From NCBI GenBank assembly GCA_020432045.1, contig JAGQHB010000030.1:17347-81346 (forward strand): 64,000 nucleotides of DNA, given 5' to 3'. A program made the translations under genes and the position numbers. The notes below the pieces were generated by a model. That model was not told where the DNA came from, ran no database searches, and saw only the letters and a list, made by a program, of their open reading frames with translations. Each line of letters starts with the position of its first letter. Position 1 is the first letter of the stretch. Below, piece by piece: positions 15,746 through 24,556 of this stretch. This DNA comes from Dehalococcoidia bacterium (GTDB lineage Bacteria; Chloroflexota; Dehalococcoidia; Tepidiformales; Tepidiformaceae).

Positions 15746-16795
15746 CTACCTCAGCCCCAGCCCTACGCCCCCCGGGAGTGCCACGCGGCCATCGACGACA
15801 GGCGGCAGTGTGGCGCCACAGGGGAACGGCTCACCGCCAGCGATCCAGGGGAGTTCGAGCCACTGCGTGCCGGGCGAGGCGAAGCCCCAGTGGACGGACG
15901 CGTAGAGCGATGGACCGATGCGAAAGTTGTGTGGCGCCAGCGCGACGCCGGCGGTTTCGGCGAGTGCGGCGACCTTCCGTGCCGGGGTGAGGCCACCAAT
16001 CTTTGTCACCTCAGGCTGTAGCCAGCGGATGGCACCCGTGGCCAGCAGCCGTTGGAACTCATCGAGCGTGTATTCGTTTTCGCCGCCCGCCAGCGGGATC
16101 GGCTGCTGCCCGGCGACACGCGAGATGAGGCCGTGGTGGCGCATCGGCCGCACGGGTTCTTCGTACCAGAGCACATCGAGATCAGCCATAGCACGGCCGA
16201 ACTGGACTGCTTCGACCGCGTCGAAGTGGCCGTTCACGTCGACCATCAGGGAGGCGTTGGGACCGACACAGCGGCGGGCATGTCGGACCAGCTCGATGTC
16301 GATTTCGTGGAGCTTGAAGGCGCGGAAGCCGTACGCACGGCCCGTTTCGCAAGCGCGAGCGAGCAGGTCAGCGTCGCGCAGCGGGGGCAGGCTGGCGTAC
16401 GCGGGGAGGGAATCGTGGCAAGCGCCGCCGAGGAGTTCGGCAACGGGGACGCCCAGCCGCTTCCCGGCGAGGTCCCAGAGGGCGATATCGATGCCCGCGA
16501 GGGCGCTGGTGATGATGCCACCGTCGCCGTAGCGGTAGGCCCAGTCGGCGAGGTCCTGCCAGGTACGTTCGATGGCTGTGGCATCGCGGCCAACGACACG
16601 CGGAGCGAGAAGTGAATCGATCGCCGCGACCATCGGGGCGAACGGGGCCGAGGGGTCCCCGTTTGGGCCGGAGGCGATGCCCCACCAGGCTTCGCCTGTG
16701 CCGATGAGGCCGTCGTCCGTCTCGACGTCGACGAGGAGCTGTTGCTTCAAGGGATGCGGGAAGGGGCGGCAGCGGACACCGGTAATGGTTGGCAT
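15746..16795 (-). CDS. mandelate racemase/muconate lactonizing enzyme family protein
   Basis: A 349-residue enolase-superfamily enzyme that would abstract a proton alpha to a carboxylate. Capping domain residues 1-120; barrel residues follow in order: K161-L-H163, D186 (DVNGH), E212 (YEEP), E239 (GGEN), K265 region (PEVTKIGG) and H289 (APHN). The second lysine of the usual KxK pair is replaced by His, which may alter stereochemistry. Substrate is probably a sugar acid (inference). It appears to have been the first gene of an operon with the now displaced nitroreductase gene. Confidence 0.85.
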   Translation of the reverse strand: MPTITGVRCRPFPHPLKQQLLVDVETDDGLIGTGEAWWGIASGPNGDPSAPFAPMVAAIDSLLAPRVVGRDATAIERTWQDLADWAYRYGDGGIITSALAGIDIALWDLAGKRLGVPVAELLGGACHDSLPAYASLPPLRDADLLARACETGRAYGFRAFKLHEIDIELVRHARRCVGPNASLMVDVNGHFDAVEAVQFGRAMADLDVLWYEEPVRPMRHHGLISRVAGQQPIPLAGGENEYTLDEFQRLLATGAIRWLQPEVTKIGGLTPARKVAALAETAGVALAPHNFRIGPSLYASVHWGFASPGTQWLELPWIAGGEPFPCGATLPPVVDGRVALPGGVGLGLR

Positions 16796-16812
16796 CAGTC
16801 CTCCAGTGGCGG

Positions 16813-18468
16813 CTATCCCCGGACGACGGCTTCGGCGGCGGCTATCGCTGTCGCGGCCTCGGCGCTCACGCGGCCTTGCCGGGCAACCGCGGCGGCGACC
16901 AGGTCACGGAAAAGCGGGTGCGGGCGGTTCGGGCGGCTCTGCAGTTCGGGATGGAACTGCGTGCCGAGCATGAACGGGTGCCCGGAGATCTCGGAGATCT
17001 CGACAAGCCCGCCATCGGGTGATGTGCCGCTCACGCGCAGTCCGGCTGCTTCGAGCTGGGGCCGGAACTGGTTGTTGAACTCCCAGCGGTGGCGGTGACG
17101 CTCGGTCACGTTCTCGTCGCCATACGCCGCGGCGGCGAGGCTACCGGGTTCGAGGCGGCACGGGTAGGCGCCCAGGCGCATGGTGCCGCCCTTGTTGATG
17201 ATCCCCTGCTGTTCTTCGAGCAGAGAGATAACCGGGTAGGGAGTCTCGGGGTCGTGTTCGGTGGAGTTCGCGCCTTCGAGGCCGCAAACGTTCCTGGCGA
17301 GTTCCGTGACCATCACCTGCATACCGAGGCAAAGGCCAAGGTAGGGGACGTTGTTCTCGCGGGCCCAGCGCGCGGCGCGGATCTTGCCTTCCCAACCGCG
17401 TTCGCCGAAGCCTCCTGGGACGATGAGGCCATCGACGCCGCTCAGCACCTCCGCGGGGTCGCGGGATTCGAGCGTCTCGGCGGAGAGCCAGCGGATGGCG
17501 ACATCGACGCCGTTGGCGATGCCGGCGTGGTCCAGCGCCTCCTTCACGGAGAGGTAGGCGTCTTTCAGCTTCACGTACTTGCCGACGATGGCGATTTCAA
17601 CGCGGCCGGAGGGATGCTTGAGGCGCTCGACCATCTCGCGCCACTCGGCAAGGTCGCGGCCTCCGGAGAGCGCCATGCGCTCAATCACAAAGTCGCCGAG
17701 GCCACGGTCTTCGAGGATCAGCGGCACCTCATAGATGCTTGAGACCGTCTCCATGGGGATGACGGCACGCGGGGCAACGTCGCAGAAGAGCGCGACCTTA
17801 TCGCTGATCTCGCGAGGTACGGGATGATCGCTGCGGAGAAGAATGGCGTCGGGCTGGATGCCCTTGGAGCGCAGTTCGCGGACCGAGTGCTGGGTTGGCT
17901 TGGTCTTGAGTTCGCCGGTCGCACCGACCCAGGGGAGGAAACAAACATGGACGCTGAGGGTATCTTCGCGCGGCAGTTCGTGGCGCATCTGGCGGATGGC
18001 TTCGATGAAGGTCTCACCTTCGATGTCGCCGACCGTGCCGCCAACTTCGCAGATGAGGACATCGCAGCCGGTCGCTTTCGCGGCGCCGTGGATCCTCGCC
18101 TTGATCTCGTTGGTGAGGTGGGGAACCGCCTGGATCGTACCTCCGAGGTAGTCGCCGCGGCGCTCGCGGTCGATCACGGACATGTACACCTTGCCGGAGG
18201 TGACGGAGGCGGCGCGAGTGAGGTCCTGGTCGATAAAGCGCTCGTAGTGGCCGAGGTCGAGGTCGGTCTCAGCGCCGTCGACAGTGACGAAGACCTCGCC
18301 GTGCTGATACGGAGACATAGTGCCGGGGTCAACGTTGAGGTAGGGGTCGAGCTTCTGAATGGAGACGGAGACGCCTCGTGACTTGAGGATTCGGCCGAGG
18401 CTAGCGGTGGTGATGCCTTTGCCGACAGAACTGACGACGCCACCGGTCACGAAGATGAACTTGGGCAT
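16813..18468 (-). CDS. pyrG: CTP synthase
   Basis: A 551-residue amidotransferase converting UTP to CTP with glutamine and ATP. The synthetase half opens at the ATG at 18468 with KFIFVTGGVVSSVGKG (P-loop) and contains KLDPYLNVDPGTMSPYQHGE. The glutaminase half contains the nucleophile in YLGLCLGMQVM and the catalytic His-Glu in GTQFHPELQSRP. An upstream in-frame start would add only ten atypical residues. Confidence 0.97.
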   Translation of the reverse strand: MPKFIFVTGGVVSSVGKGITTASLGRILKSRGVSVSIQKLDPYLNVDPGTMSPYQHGEVFVTVDGAETDLDLGHYERFIDQDLTRAASVTSGKVYMSVIDRERRGDYLGGTIQAVPHLTNEIKARIHGAAKATGCDVLICEVGGTVGDIEGETFIEAIRQMRHELPREDTLSVHVCFLPWVGATGELKTKPTQHSVRELRSKGIQPDAILLRSDHPVPREISDKVALFCDVAPRAVIPMETVSSIYEVPLILEDRGLGDFVIERMALSGGRDLAEWREMVERLKHPSGRVEIAIVGKYVKLKDAYLSVKEALDHAGIANGVDVAIRWLSAETLESRDPAEVLSGVDGLIVPGGFGERGWEGKIRAARWARENNVPYLGLCLGMQVMVTELARNVCGLEGANSTEHDPETPYPVISLLEEQQGIINKGGTMRLGAYPCRLEPGSLAAAAYGDENVTERHRHRWEFNNQFRPQLEAAGLRVSGTSPDGGLVEISEISGHPFMLGTQFHPELQSRPNRPHPLFRDLVAAAVARQGRVSAEAATAIAAAEAVVRG

Positions 18469-18608
18469 GCGCTCCGTACTCTTGCTTGTTCTACCCATGC
18501 TAGCGGCGAGGGAAAGATGGGGTCAACGAACGTGTGTTCGGGAACCGGCAGGATGCTGCCACGAACAACAGGGCATCGTAGGAATTGTGTCGGCCAAATC
18601 GTATCTAC

Positions 18609-18637
18609 TTGCCTATTTGATTAGGTCTGCCTAATGT
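18609..18637 (+). promoter_or_regulatory. iron-box-like operator over the promoter of the iron-uptake operon
   Basis: TTAGGTCTGCCTAA (18621-18634) is an inverted repeat resembling half of an IdeR/DtxR box, and an overlapping CCTATTTGATTAGG (18612-18625) adds a second CCTA/TAGG pair. A promoter overlaps both: TTGCCT (18609-18614), 17-bp spacer, TAATGT (18632-18637). The ATG follows 9 nt later, so the mRNA would have almost no leader. Regulation by a DtxR-family repressor is inference. Confidence 0.6.
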
Positions 18638-18646
18638 ACAGAACCA

Positions 18647-19090
18647 ATGAGAGCATACGAAGCCTTCGGCCGGGGACGGCTGACTGCAATCGCGATCTTC
18701 GGCCTCGCCGTGGCGGGCACGGTGCTTGCGAGCTGCGGCGATGACGACGGGGGCCAGGCCTCCCTGGTGACGACGAAGACGCCGGACGAAGTCGTCCGCG
18801 TCTCGCTCCAGGAATGGGCGGTGTTGCCGGAGGTGGGGGCCGCCGGCAACGGCGTAATCCAGTTCGCCGTGGACAACCGGGGCACGGAGCTGCACGAGTT
18901 CGTGCTCCTGAAAGACGGAGAGGAACTCGGCGAAATCGAGGGGATTGGGCCCGGACACCTGGAGACCATTCGCTTCGAGTTGAAGCCCGGAAACTATGAA
19001 CTCGCCTGCCTCATCAAAGAAACTGAGGACAACGGCGAAGTGGAAGACCACTACGCACTGGGCATGCACAAGCAGTTCGAAGTTCGCTAG
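18647..19090 (+). CDS. cupredoxin-fold lipoprotein of an iron-uptake operon
   Basis: A 147-residue lipoprotein with a hydrophobic leader ending in the lipobox LASC (C30). The mature domain has a type-1 copper-like ligand set: H83 (ELHEF), C121 (YELACLI), H135 and M140 (DHYALGMHKQFEV). It is first in an operon with an FbpABC-type ferric importer, so a role as metal-binding or iron-oxidising partner, as in EfeO-type cupredoxin domains, is plausible. The ATG at 18647 directly follows the promoter. Confidence 0.8.
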   Translation: MRAYEAFGRGRLTAIAIFGLAVAGTVLASCGDDDGGQASLVTTKTPDEVVRVSLQEWAVLPEVGAAGNGVIQFAVDNRGTELHEFVLLKDGEELGEIEGIGPGHLETIRFELKPGNYELACLIKETEDNGEVEDHYALGMHKQFEVR

Positions 19091-19123
19091 CTTGGCGGAC
19101 GAACGGATGTACGAGGGAGAACG

Positions 19124-20209
19124 ATGAAGATCCGAAACTACCTGGGTGTGCTGGGCCTCGCGGTCGCGACCGTGACGGCGATGCTTGCGTTTGCCTGTGG
19201 CGGAGACGACGACGCGGGCAACGGCACGATCACGCCGTCTGAATCTTCGACTGCGGTATCCACCACGTTCACGTCCGGCGGCGACCTGACGATCTATTCC
19301 GGGCGCTCGGAGGCACTGGTTGGGCCGCTCCTCAAAGAATTCGAAGACAAGAGCGGCATCAAGGTGAGCGTAAAGTACGGCGACACGGCCGCCCTGGCGG
19401 CGCTCATCGTGGAGGAAGGCAGCAAGAGCCCGGCCGACGTGTTCTTTGCACAGGACGCGGGCGCGTTGGGAGCTGTGAACGACCGGAAGCTGTTCGAAAA
19501 GCTGCCGGACGACCTGCTTGGGAAGGTTGATCCGAAGTTCCGGAGCCCGGCGGGCACGTGGGTGGGCATCAGCGGCCGTGCCCGCGTAATCGTCTACAAC
19601 CCCGAATTGGTGAAGGCGGACGAGCTGCCTGCATCCGTGAAGGACCTGACCGGCGCGCGGTGGAAGGGCCACATGGGCTGGGCCCCGACGAACGGGTCGT
19701 TCCAGGCGTTTGTCACAGCATTCCGGAAGCTCGAGGGCGATCCGGCGACTGAGACCTGGTTGAAGGCGATGAAGTCGAACGGCGTGCGGGAATATGCCGA
19801 CAACCGGGCGATCGTCGCGGCGGTCGCGGCCGGGGAGATCCAGGTTGGCCTTGTAAACCACTACTACCTGTATGGGTTCATCAAGGACCAGGGGGACAGC
19901 TTCCAGGCGAAGAACTACTTCACCACGGCAGAGGATGCCGGATCACTTGTGAACGCAGCAGGCGCCGGGATGCTGGCGTCGTCGAAGCACAAAGACCAGG
20001 CGCGCGCGCTGATCAGCTATCTGCTCGACAAAGAGGCGCAGGAGTATTTTGCCGCGGAGACGTTCGAATATCCGCTTGTCGACGGGATAGCGGCCGACCC
20101 ACGGCTCACGCCGCTGGGCGAACTCAAGCACCCGGCAATCGATCTCAGCGACCTCGACGATCTTGAAGGGACGTTGAAGCTGTTGCGGGCGGCTCGCGTC
20201 CTGCCGTGA
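19124..20209 (+). CDS. ferric-iron ABC transporter substrate-binding protein
   Basis: A 361-residue periplasmic-binding lipoprotein of the FbpA/FutA type. Leader and lipidation Cys are in MLAFACGGDDD (C25). Ligand features include LTIYSGRSEAL near the mature N-terminus, DVFFAQDAGALGAV, and the paired tyrosines of the iron site in VGLVNHYYLYGF (Y247, Y248). It would capture ferric ion outside the membrane and deliver it to the permease encoded next. Its stop overlaps the permease GTG by 4 bp. Confidence 0.9.
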   Translation: MKIRNYLGVLGLAVATVTAMLAFACGGDDDAGNGTITPSESSTAVSTTFTSGGDLTIYSGRSEALVGPLLKEFEDKSGIKVSVKYGDTAALAALIVEEGSKSPADVFFAQDAGALGAVNDRKLFEKLPDDLLGKVDPKFRSPAGTWVGISGRARVIVYNPELVKADELPASVKDLTGARWKGHMGWAPTNGSFQAFVTAFRKLEGDPATETWLKAMKSNGVREYADNRAIVAAVAAGEIQVGLVNHYYLYGFIKDQGDSFQAKNYFTTAEDAGSLVNAAGAGMLASSKHKDQARALISYLLDKEAQEYFAAETFEYPLVDGIAADPRLTPLGELKHPAIDLSDLDDLEGTLKLLRAARVLP

Positions 20210-21801
20210 CGTTTCGTTTCGGCCGGCGAGGCCGCCAGGCGCCGGGGTTCCTCTGGATCCCGGCGGTTGCCGTTGGCCTGCTGTCGCTGGCGCCGGTGTA
20301 CTACCTTGCGGTCCGGTCGACGGAGCGGGGCTGGGAGCCCTGGCGGGACGTAGCGGAGCGGTCACTCTGGCCCCTGCTGGTCGATAGCCTCCAGCTGGCG
20401 GTGGTCGTCGTGGCCTGCAGCCTTGCCATCGCGCTGCCGGGGGCATGGCTGACGGTGCGCACGGACCTGCCGTGGCGGCGCGCATGGGCGGTTGCGCTGG
20501 CACTGCCGCTGGCCATCCCGTCATACGTGATGGGGCTCGCTGTCGTGGCGGCGCTGGGGCCACGCGGGCTGTTGCAGGATTGGCTGCAGCCGCTCGGCGT
20601 GGAACGGCTGCCGGAGATCTACGGACTCCCGGCCGCCACCTTGACGCTAACGGCGGTCAGCTACCCGTACCTCTACATCGTCCTGCGGGCCGCGCTCCGG
20701 GCTGCCGACCCGTCGATCGAGGAGGCTGCGCGATCACTGGGCTCGGGCCGTCTGCGGGCGTTCGCGAGCGTGACACTGCCAGCTCTCATGCCGGCCATCG
20801 CGGCGGGCAGCCTGCTGGTGGCACTCTATGCGCTGAGCGATTTTGGAGGGGTGGCGACCGTACGCTACACGACGTTTACGCGGGCAGTGTTCCTTGAATA
20901 CACGTCGTCGTTCGACCGGTCGCGGGCGGCCGTGCTCGGCGTAATGCTCGGCGTGCTCGCAGTGACCGTGCTTATGCTGGAGCTGTTGGCGAGATCGCGA
21001 TACCAGTCGCGACTGCGTTCGGCACGTACGGCCCCAAGTACACCGATTCCGCTTGGCCGTTGGCGATGGCCAGCGACCGGGTACCTCGCCATCATCGTGC
21101 TTGTCAGCGAAGTGCTGCCAGTGTTCGTGCTTTGCTGGTGGCTTGGGAGGGGAATCGCCGCCGGCACAGACCTCCCGGACGTACGAGGGCCGTTGGAACA
21201 CACGCTCACGCTCGGGCTGGCCGGGGCGGCGATTACGACGGTGTTGGCACTGGCGCCGGCCGTGCTCTCGGCGCGGTATGGCGGTTTCATGGCGCGGGTC
21301 GTGGAACAGGCGACGTTCATCGCGCACGCACTCCCGGGCCTGGTCATTGCGCTGGCGCTGGTGTTCTTCGGGATCGCCTATGCACGGCCGCTGTATCAGA
21401 CAACGTGGATGCTGCTCCTCGCTTACGTGGTGCTGTTCGTGCCGAACGCGCTGGCTGCACTGCGGGCGCCACTGCTGCGGCAGGACCCGCACCTGGAGGA
21501 CGCGGCAGCGAGCCTCGGACGCCGTCCGTTCTCGACGCTGGCGACGGTAACGCTGCCGCTGGCACGGCCAGGGGCTTCGGCAGCGTTTGTGCTGGTGTTC
21601 CTGACGATCGTGAAGGAGCTGCCAGCGACGCTCCTGCTCAGCCCGCCGGGATACCGTACGCTGGCGGGCGTGACCTGGAGCACGAGTTCGGAGGCGTTCC
21701 TGGGCAGCGCGGCGCTACCCGGGCTCTTGATTATCGGGTTGGCTGCGCTCCCGGCGGCGGTCCTGGCGTGGAGGGGGGATGACGAGAGCATCGAACGCTA
21801 G
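20206..21801 (+). CDS. ferric-iron ABC transporter permease, fused double domain
   Basis: A 531-residue permease of the FbpB/ThiP type with two copies of the inner-membrane domain and about 12 transmembrane helices. Two ATPase-docking EAA loops are seen: EEAARSLGSGRLRAFASVTLPALMP and EDAAASLGRRPFSTLATVTLPLARP (each conserved part only). The GTG start at 20206 overlaps the preceding stop, and the 3' end overlaps the ATPase gene by 23 bp, so the four genes form one coupled operon. Confidence 0.92.
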   Translation: MTFRFGRRGRQAPGFLWIPAVAVGLLSLAPVYYLAVRSTERGWEPWRDVAERSLWPLLVDSLQLAVVVVACSLAIALPGAWLTVRTDLPWRRAWAVALALPLAIPSYVMGLAVVAALGPRGLLQDWLQPLGVERLPEIYGLPAATLTLTAVSYPYLYIVLRAALRAADPSIEEAARSLGSGRLRAFASVTLPALMPAIAAGSLLVALYALSDFGGVATVRYTTFTRAVFLEYTSSFDRSRAAVLGVMLGVLAVTVLMLELLARSRYQSRLRSARTAPSTPIPLGRWRWPATGYLAIIVLVSEVLPVFVLCWWLGRGIAAGTDLPDVRGPLEHTLTLGLAGAAITTVLALAPAVLSARYGGFMARVVEQATFIAHALPGLVIALALVFFGIAYARPLYQTTWMLLLAYVVLFVPNALAALRAPLLRQDPHLEDAAASLGRRPFSTLATVTLPLARPGASAAFVLVFLTIVKELPATLLLSPPGYRTLAGVTWSTSSEAFLGSAALPGLLIIGLAALPAAVLAWRGDDESIER

Positions 21802-22876
21802 CCTGCTGGAAGTGCGCGCGCTGGAGGTTCATTACGGCGCCGTGCGAGCGGTGGCGGGAGCAGCGGTCTCACTCGGCGAGGGCGAAATCCTCGCGCTGCT
21901 GGGACCGAGCGGATGCGGCAAGACGACGTTGCTGCGGGCGATCGCCGGGTTCGAACGGGCAAGTGCCGGCGAGATTCTGCTGGATGGCACCTTGATCGAG
22001 AGCGCGGCCGCACACCGCCCCGCACACCGGCGGAGCATCGGCATGGTGTTCCAGGAATACGCGCTGTTCCCGCACCGGACGGTTGAACAGAATATCGCCT
22101 ACGGGCTGGAGCAGGGCCCGTTGGGCGCCGTGCGGAGAAGCCAGAAAGCCCAGGAGCGCGTGGCGCAGCTCCTGCAGCTTGGCGGGCTCGATGGCCTCGC
22201 CAGCCGTTATCCGCACCAGCTTTCTGGTGGCCAGCAACAGCGCGTGGCCGTGTTGCGGTCGCTGGCGCCGAGGCCGCGTCTGCTGCTGCTCGATGAGCCG
22301 TTTTCGAACCTGGACCCGGCACTGCGCCATGAGATGCGCGAACAGGTCGGGCTGTTGCTGCGAGCGGAGGGCGTCTCCGCGATCCTGGTGACACACGACC
22401 GATCGGAGGCGTTGGGCCTGGCCGACCGTGTCGCCGTGATGCGCGCCGGCGTGATCCTGCAGTGTGATACGCCGGAGAGGTTGTACTTCGGCCCGGTTTC
22501 GGCCGATGCGGCGGCACTGAGTGGCGAAGTGCAGTACCTCGACGCCGAAGGCGAGGGAGATATCGCGGTCACAGCACTCGGGCGCCTGCGGCTCCGGGAG
22601 CCGGGGCGTGCCGGGCCCTGCCGCGTGCTGGTGCGCCCGGACTGGATCGTCCCCTGCGTTGATGGATTAGCGGCGATGGTGATGGAGCGGCGAGTGGAAG
22701 GTGCACTGACTCGGCTCCGCGTGGAGTTTGAAACGGGCCTGCAAGTGTCGGTCGCGGCGCCGTCGGGGTGGCTGGCAGGGCTCGGAGAGACGGTTCGGCT
22801 GGGCGTGGCAGTGGCCGTGCCAGCGTTCGGGACGGAAGACGCAAGTCCCGGTTCAGAAATCCGTGACGGTGATTAA
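21779..22876 (+). CDS. ferric-iron ABC transporter ATP-binding protein
   Basis: A 365-residue ABC ATPase of the FbpC/PotA class. Walker A is GPSGCGKT (42-49), Q-loop in MVFQEYALFPHRTV, signature LSGGQQQRVAVL, Walker B LLLLDEPFSNLD, H-loop ILVTHDRSEAL. A C-terminal regulatory (TOBE-like) domain of about 120 residues follows. The gene overlaps the 3' end of the permease gene by 23 bp. It powers uptake by the preceding binding protein and permease. Confidence 0.93.
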   Translation: MTRASNASLLEVRALEVHYGAVRAVAGAAVSLGEGEILALLGPSGCGKTTLLRAIAGFERASAGEILLDGTLIESAAAHRPAHRRSIGMVFQEYALFPHRTVEQNIAYGLEQGPLGAVRRSQKAQERVAQLLQLGGLDGLASRYPHQLSGGQQQRVAVLRSLAPRPRLLLLDEPFSNLDPALRHEMREQVGLLLRAEGVSAILVTHDRSEALGLADRVAVMRAGVILQCDTPERLYFGPVSADAAALSGEVQYLDAEGEGDIAVTALGRLRLREPGRAGPCRVLVRPDWIVPCVDGLAAMVMERRVEGALTRLRVEFETGLQVSVAAPSGWLAGLGETVRLGVAVAVPAFGTEDASPGSEIRDGD

Positions 22877-22959
22877 CCTCACGCCCGTTCTTTCGTTATC
22901 TCTAGTACGAACGGCATAGCGATGCCATCCTTCGAAAGGAGGGACGGTCGGAATCAGGG

Positions 22960-23556
22960 GTGGATACCGGCGCGACCCGGGAGGGCCACGTGGAGCAACT
23001 CCGCGTCGACCAGCTCGCGCCCGAGTTCGACGAGACAGCAGTGGTGGACGCTGCCAAGCTCGGCGAACAGACGGCGCTCGCGATGCTCTACGAGCATTAC
23101 TTCCCGCGAGTATTCCGGTATGTCAACAGCCGCCTCCATTCGAACGAAGACGCTGAAGATGTCACGACGGAGATCTTTCTCCGGATCATCGACAACATCG
23201 GATCGTTTCAATGGCGGGGTCTCCCTTTCGGGGCATGGGTGTTCCGGATCGCGCGGAATGAAGTTGTTTCGCACGTACGGCGCCTGAAGACCCGGGGCGG
23301 GGCGGCCGAGCTGACGGAGAGCATCCCCGATGATTCGCGGGACCACACGGAACAGGTAGAGATCGACCTCACGTTCCAGGTCGTCCAGCGAGCCATCGAG
23401 AAGCTCCCTGAAGCACAGCGACAGGTAGTCACCCTGCGATTTGTTTCAGGACTTTCCGTGGCAGAGACGGCCGCGGCCCTGAAGAAGACCGAAAACAACG
23501 TGAAAGTCCTCCAACACAAAGGCATCGCAAAATTGCAGCAGCTGGTGGATCGATGA
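22960..23556 (+). CDS. ECF-type RNA polymerase sigma factor
   Basis: A 198-residue sigma-70 factor with only regions 2 and 4. Region 2 is ALAMLYEHYFPRVFRYVNSR ... EDAEDVTTEIFLRIID ... PFGAWVFRIARNEVVSHVRR; region 4 is AIEKLPEAQRQVVTLRFVSGLSVAETAAAL with ENNVKVLQHKGIAKL. The start is a GTG at 22960, with an alternative at 22990. The stop overlaps the next ATG by 4 bp, tying it to the putative anti-sigma gene. It probably controls an envelope or stress regulon (inference). Confidence 0.9.
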   Translation: MDTGATREGHVEQLRVDQLAPEFDETAVVDAAKLGEQTALAMLYEHYFPRVFRYVNSRLHSNEDAEDVTTEIFLRIIDNIGSFQWRGLPFGAWVFRIARNEVVSHVRRLKTRGGAAELTESIPDDSRDHTEQVEIDLTFQVVQRAIEKLPEAQRQVVTLRFVSGLSVAETAAALKKTENNVKVLQHKGIAKLQQLVDR

Positions 23557-24554
23557 AGCACATTCTCGATCGACGGCCCGGATTTGATGCGCGCATTTTC
23601 GCCGAAGCGCAGGCGCTCCTGGACGAAGGGCTCGACCGCGCCTTTGTGCTTGAGCTGTACCCGGCGGAATCCGCCTGGCTCGCCCCGTTGCTTGCGACGA
23701 CCACGGCGATCATCGGCGCGGCAGCCGCGGAAGAACCCACCTGGTACTTCGAAGCATCGCTCAAGCAGCGCTTCCTGGAAGCGGGTGTGCGCAGAGCGCG
23801 GACAGAAGTGGCGCCCGCCATGCCAGTACCAGGGACTGGCTGGGGCCGCGTTCGGTCAGGCTTCGCAGGCGTGGGTGTTGCCGGCATGGCAGCTGCCGTG
23901 GGTGTGCTGGCAGTTGGCGTCCTTACCGCAGATAACGCCTCGCCGGGCGATTGGAACTACGCCTTCAAAGTAGGCAGCGAGCGGATCGACTACCGTCTCT
24001 CCGAGGGCAACGGCCGCGTGAACGTGCAGCTGTACCAGACGGACGCGCGAGTGCAGGAGATTATCCAGCTTTCGAGCCAGGGCAAGCTTTCGGCAAACGA
24101 CCTGGACCGGCTGGTGACAGAAGCTGAGACGCTCGCGAGGCTCGCGCAGAACCGGCCGCTGGATAGCCAGCAGCGCGCGCGGCTCGTCGATATCGGCGGT
24201 GCGGCCGTTGCGGTGCTCCAGGATGTACGTGTGAAACAGCCGGACCTTGAACCGGCCGTGGATACAACCGTGAAGAAGGTGGTGGATGCCGTGGCAGCCG
24301 GACTCGGGGGTCCGGTCACGACAATCACTGAGCCACCTGCCACAGCGACGCCATCCGCGACGGCCGCGACGGCGACGCCAGGCACTCCCGTTGCGACTCC
24401 GGCGGCTTCGGCCACGGCCGCGACGGCGACGCCCACACCGGCTGAGACGGCTCCGCCGGAGGCAACCCGGACGCCGGCCACAGAAGCACCAACAGCCACG
24501 CCTGAGGCGACAACCGCCGAAGACCCGGGCACCCCGACCCCGGGAGTGCCGTAG
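23553..24554 (+). CDS. DUF5667-type membrane protein, putative anti-sigma factor
   Basis: A 333-residue protein: about 95 cytosolic residues with helical segments (FAEAQALLDEGLDRAFVLELYP), one transmembrane helix (GVAGMAAAVGVLAVGVLTA, about 105-125), an extracytoplasmic DUF5667-like domain (WNYAFKVGSERIDYRLSEGN, VNVQLYQTDARVQEI, LVTEAETLARLAQ) and an 80-residue Ala/Thr/Pro-rich tail. Coupling to the sigma factor by ATGA overlap and this topology fit a membrane anti-sigma factor. It has no ZAS zinc motif, so the call rests on position and domain layout. Confidence 0.7.
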   Translation: MKHILDRRPGFDARIFAEAQALLDEGLDRAFVLELYPAESAWLAPLLATTTAIIGAAAAEEPTWYFEASLKQRFLEAGVRRARTEVAPAMPVPGTGWGRVRSGFAGVGVAGMAAAVGVLAVGVLTADNASPGDWNYAFKVGSERIDYRLSEGNGRVNVQLYQTDARVQEIIQLSSQGKLSANDLDRLVTEAETLARLAQNRPLDSQQRARLVDIGGAAVAVLQDVRVKQPDLEPAVDTTVKKVVDAVAAGLGGPVTTITEPPATATPSATAATATPGTPVATPAASATAATATPTPAETAPPEATRTPATEAPTATPEATTAEDPGTPTPGVP

Positions 24555-24556
24555 GC

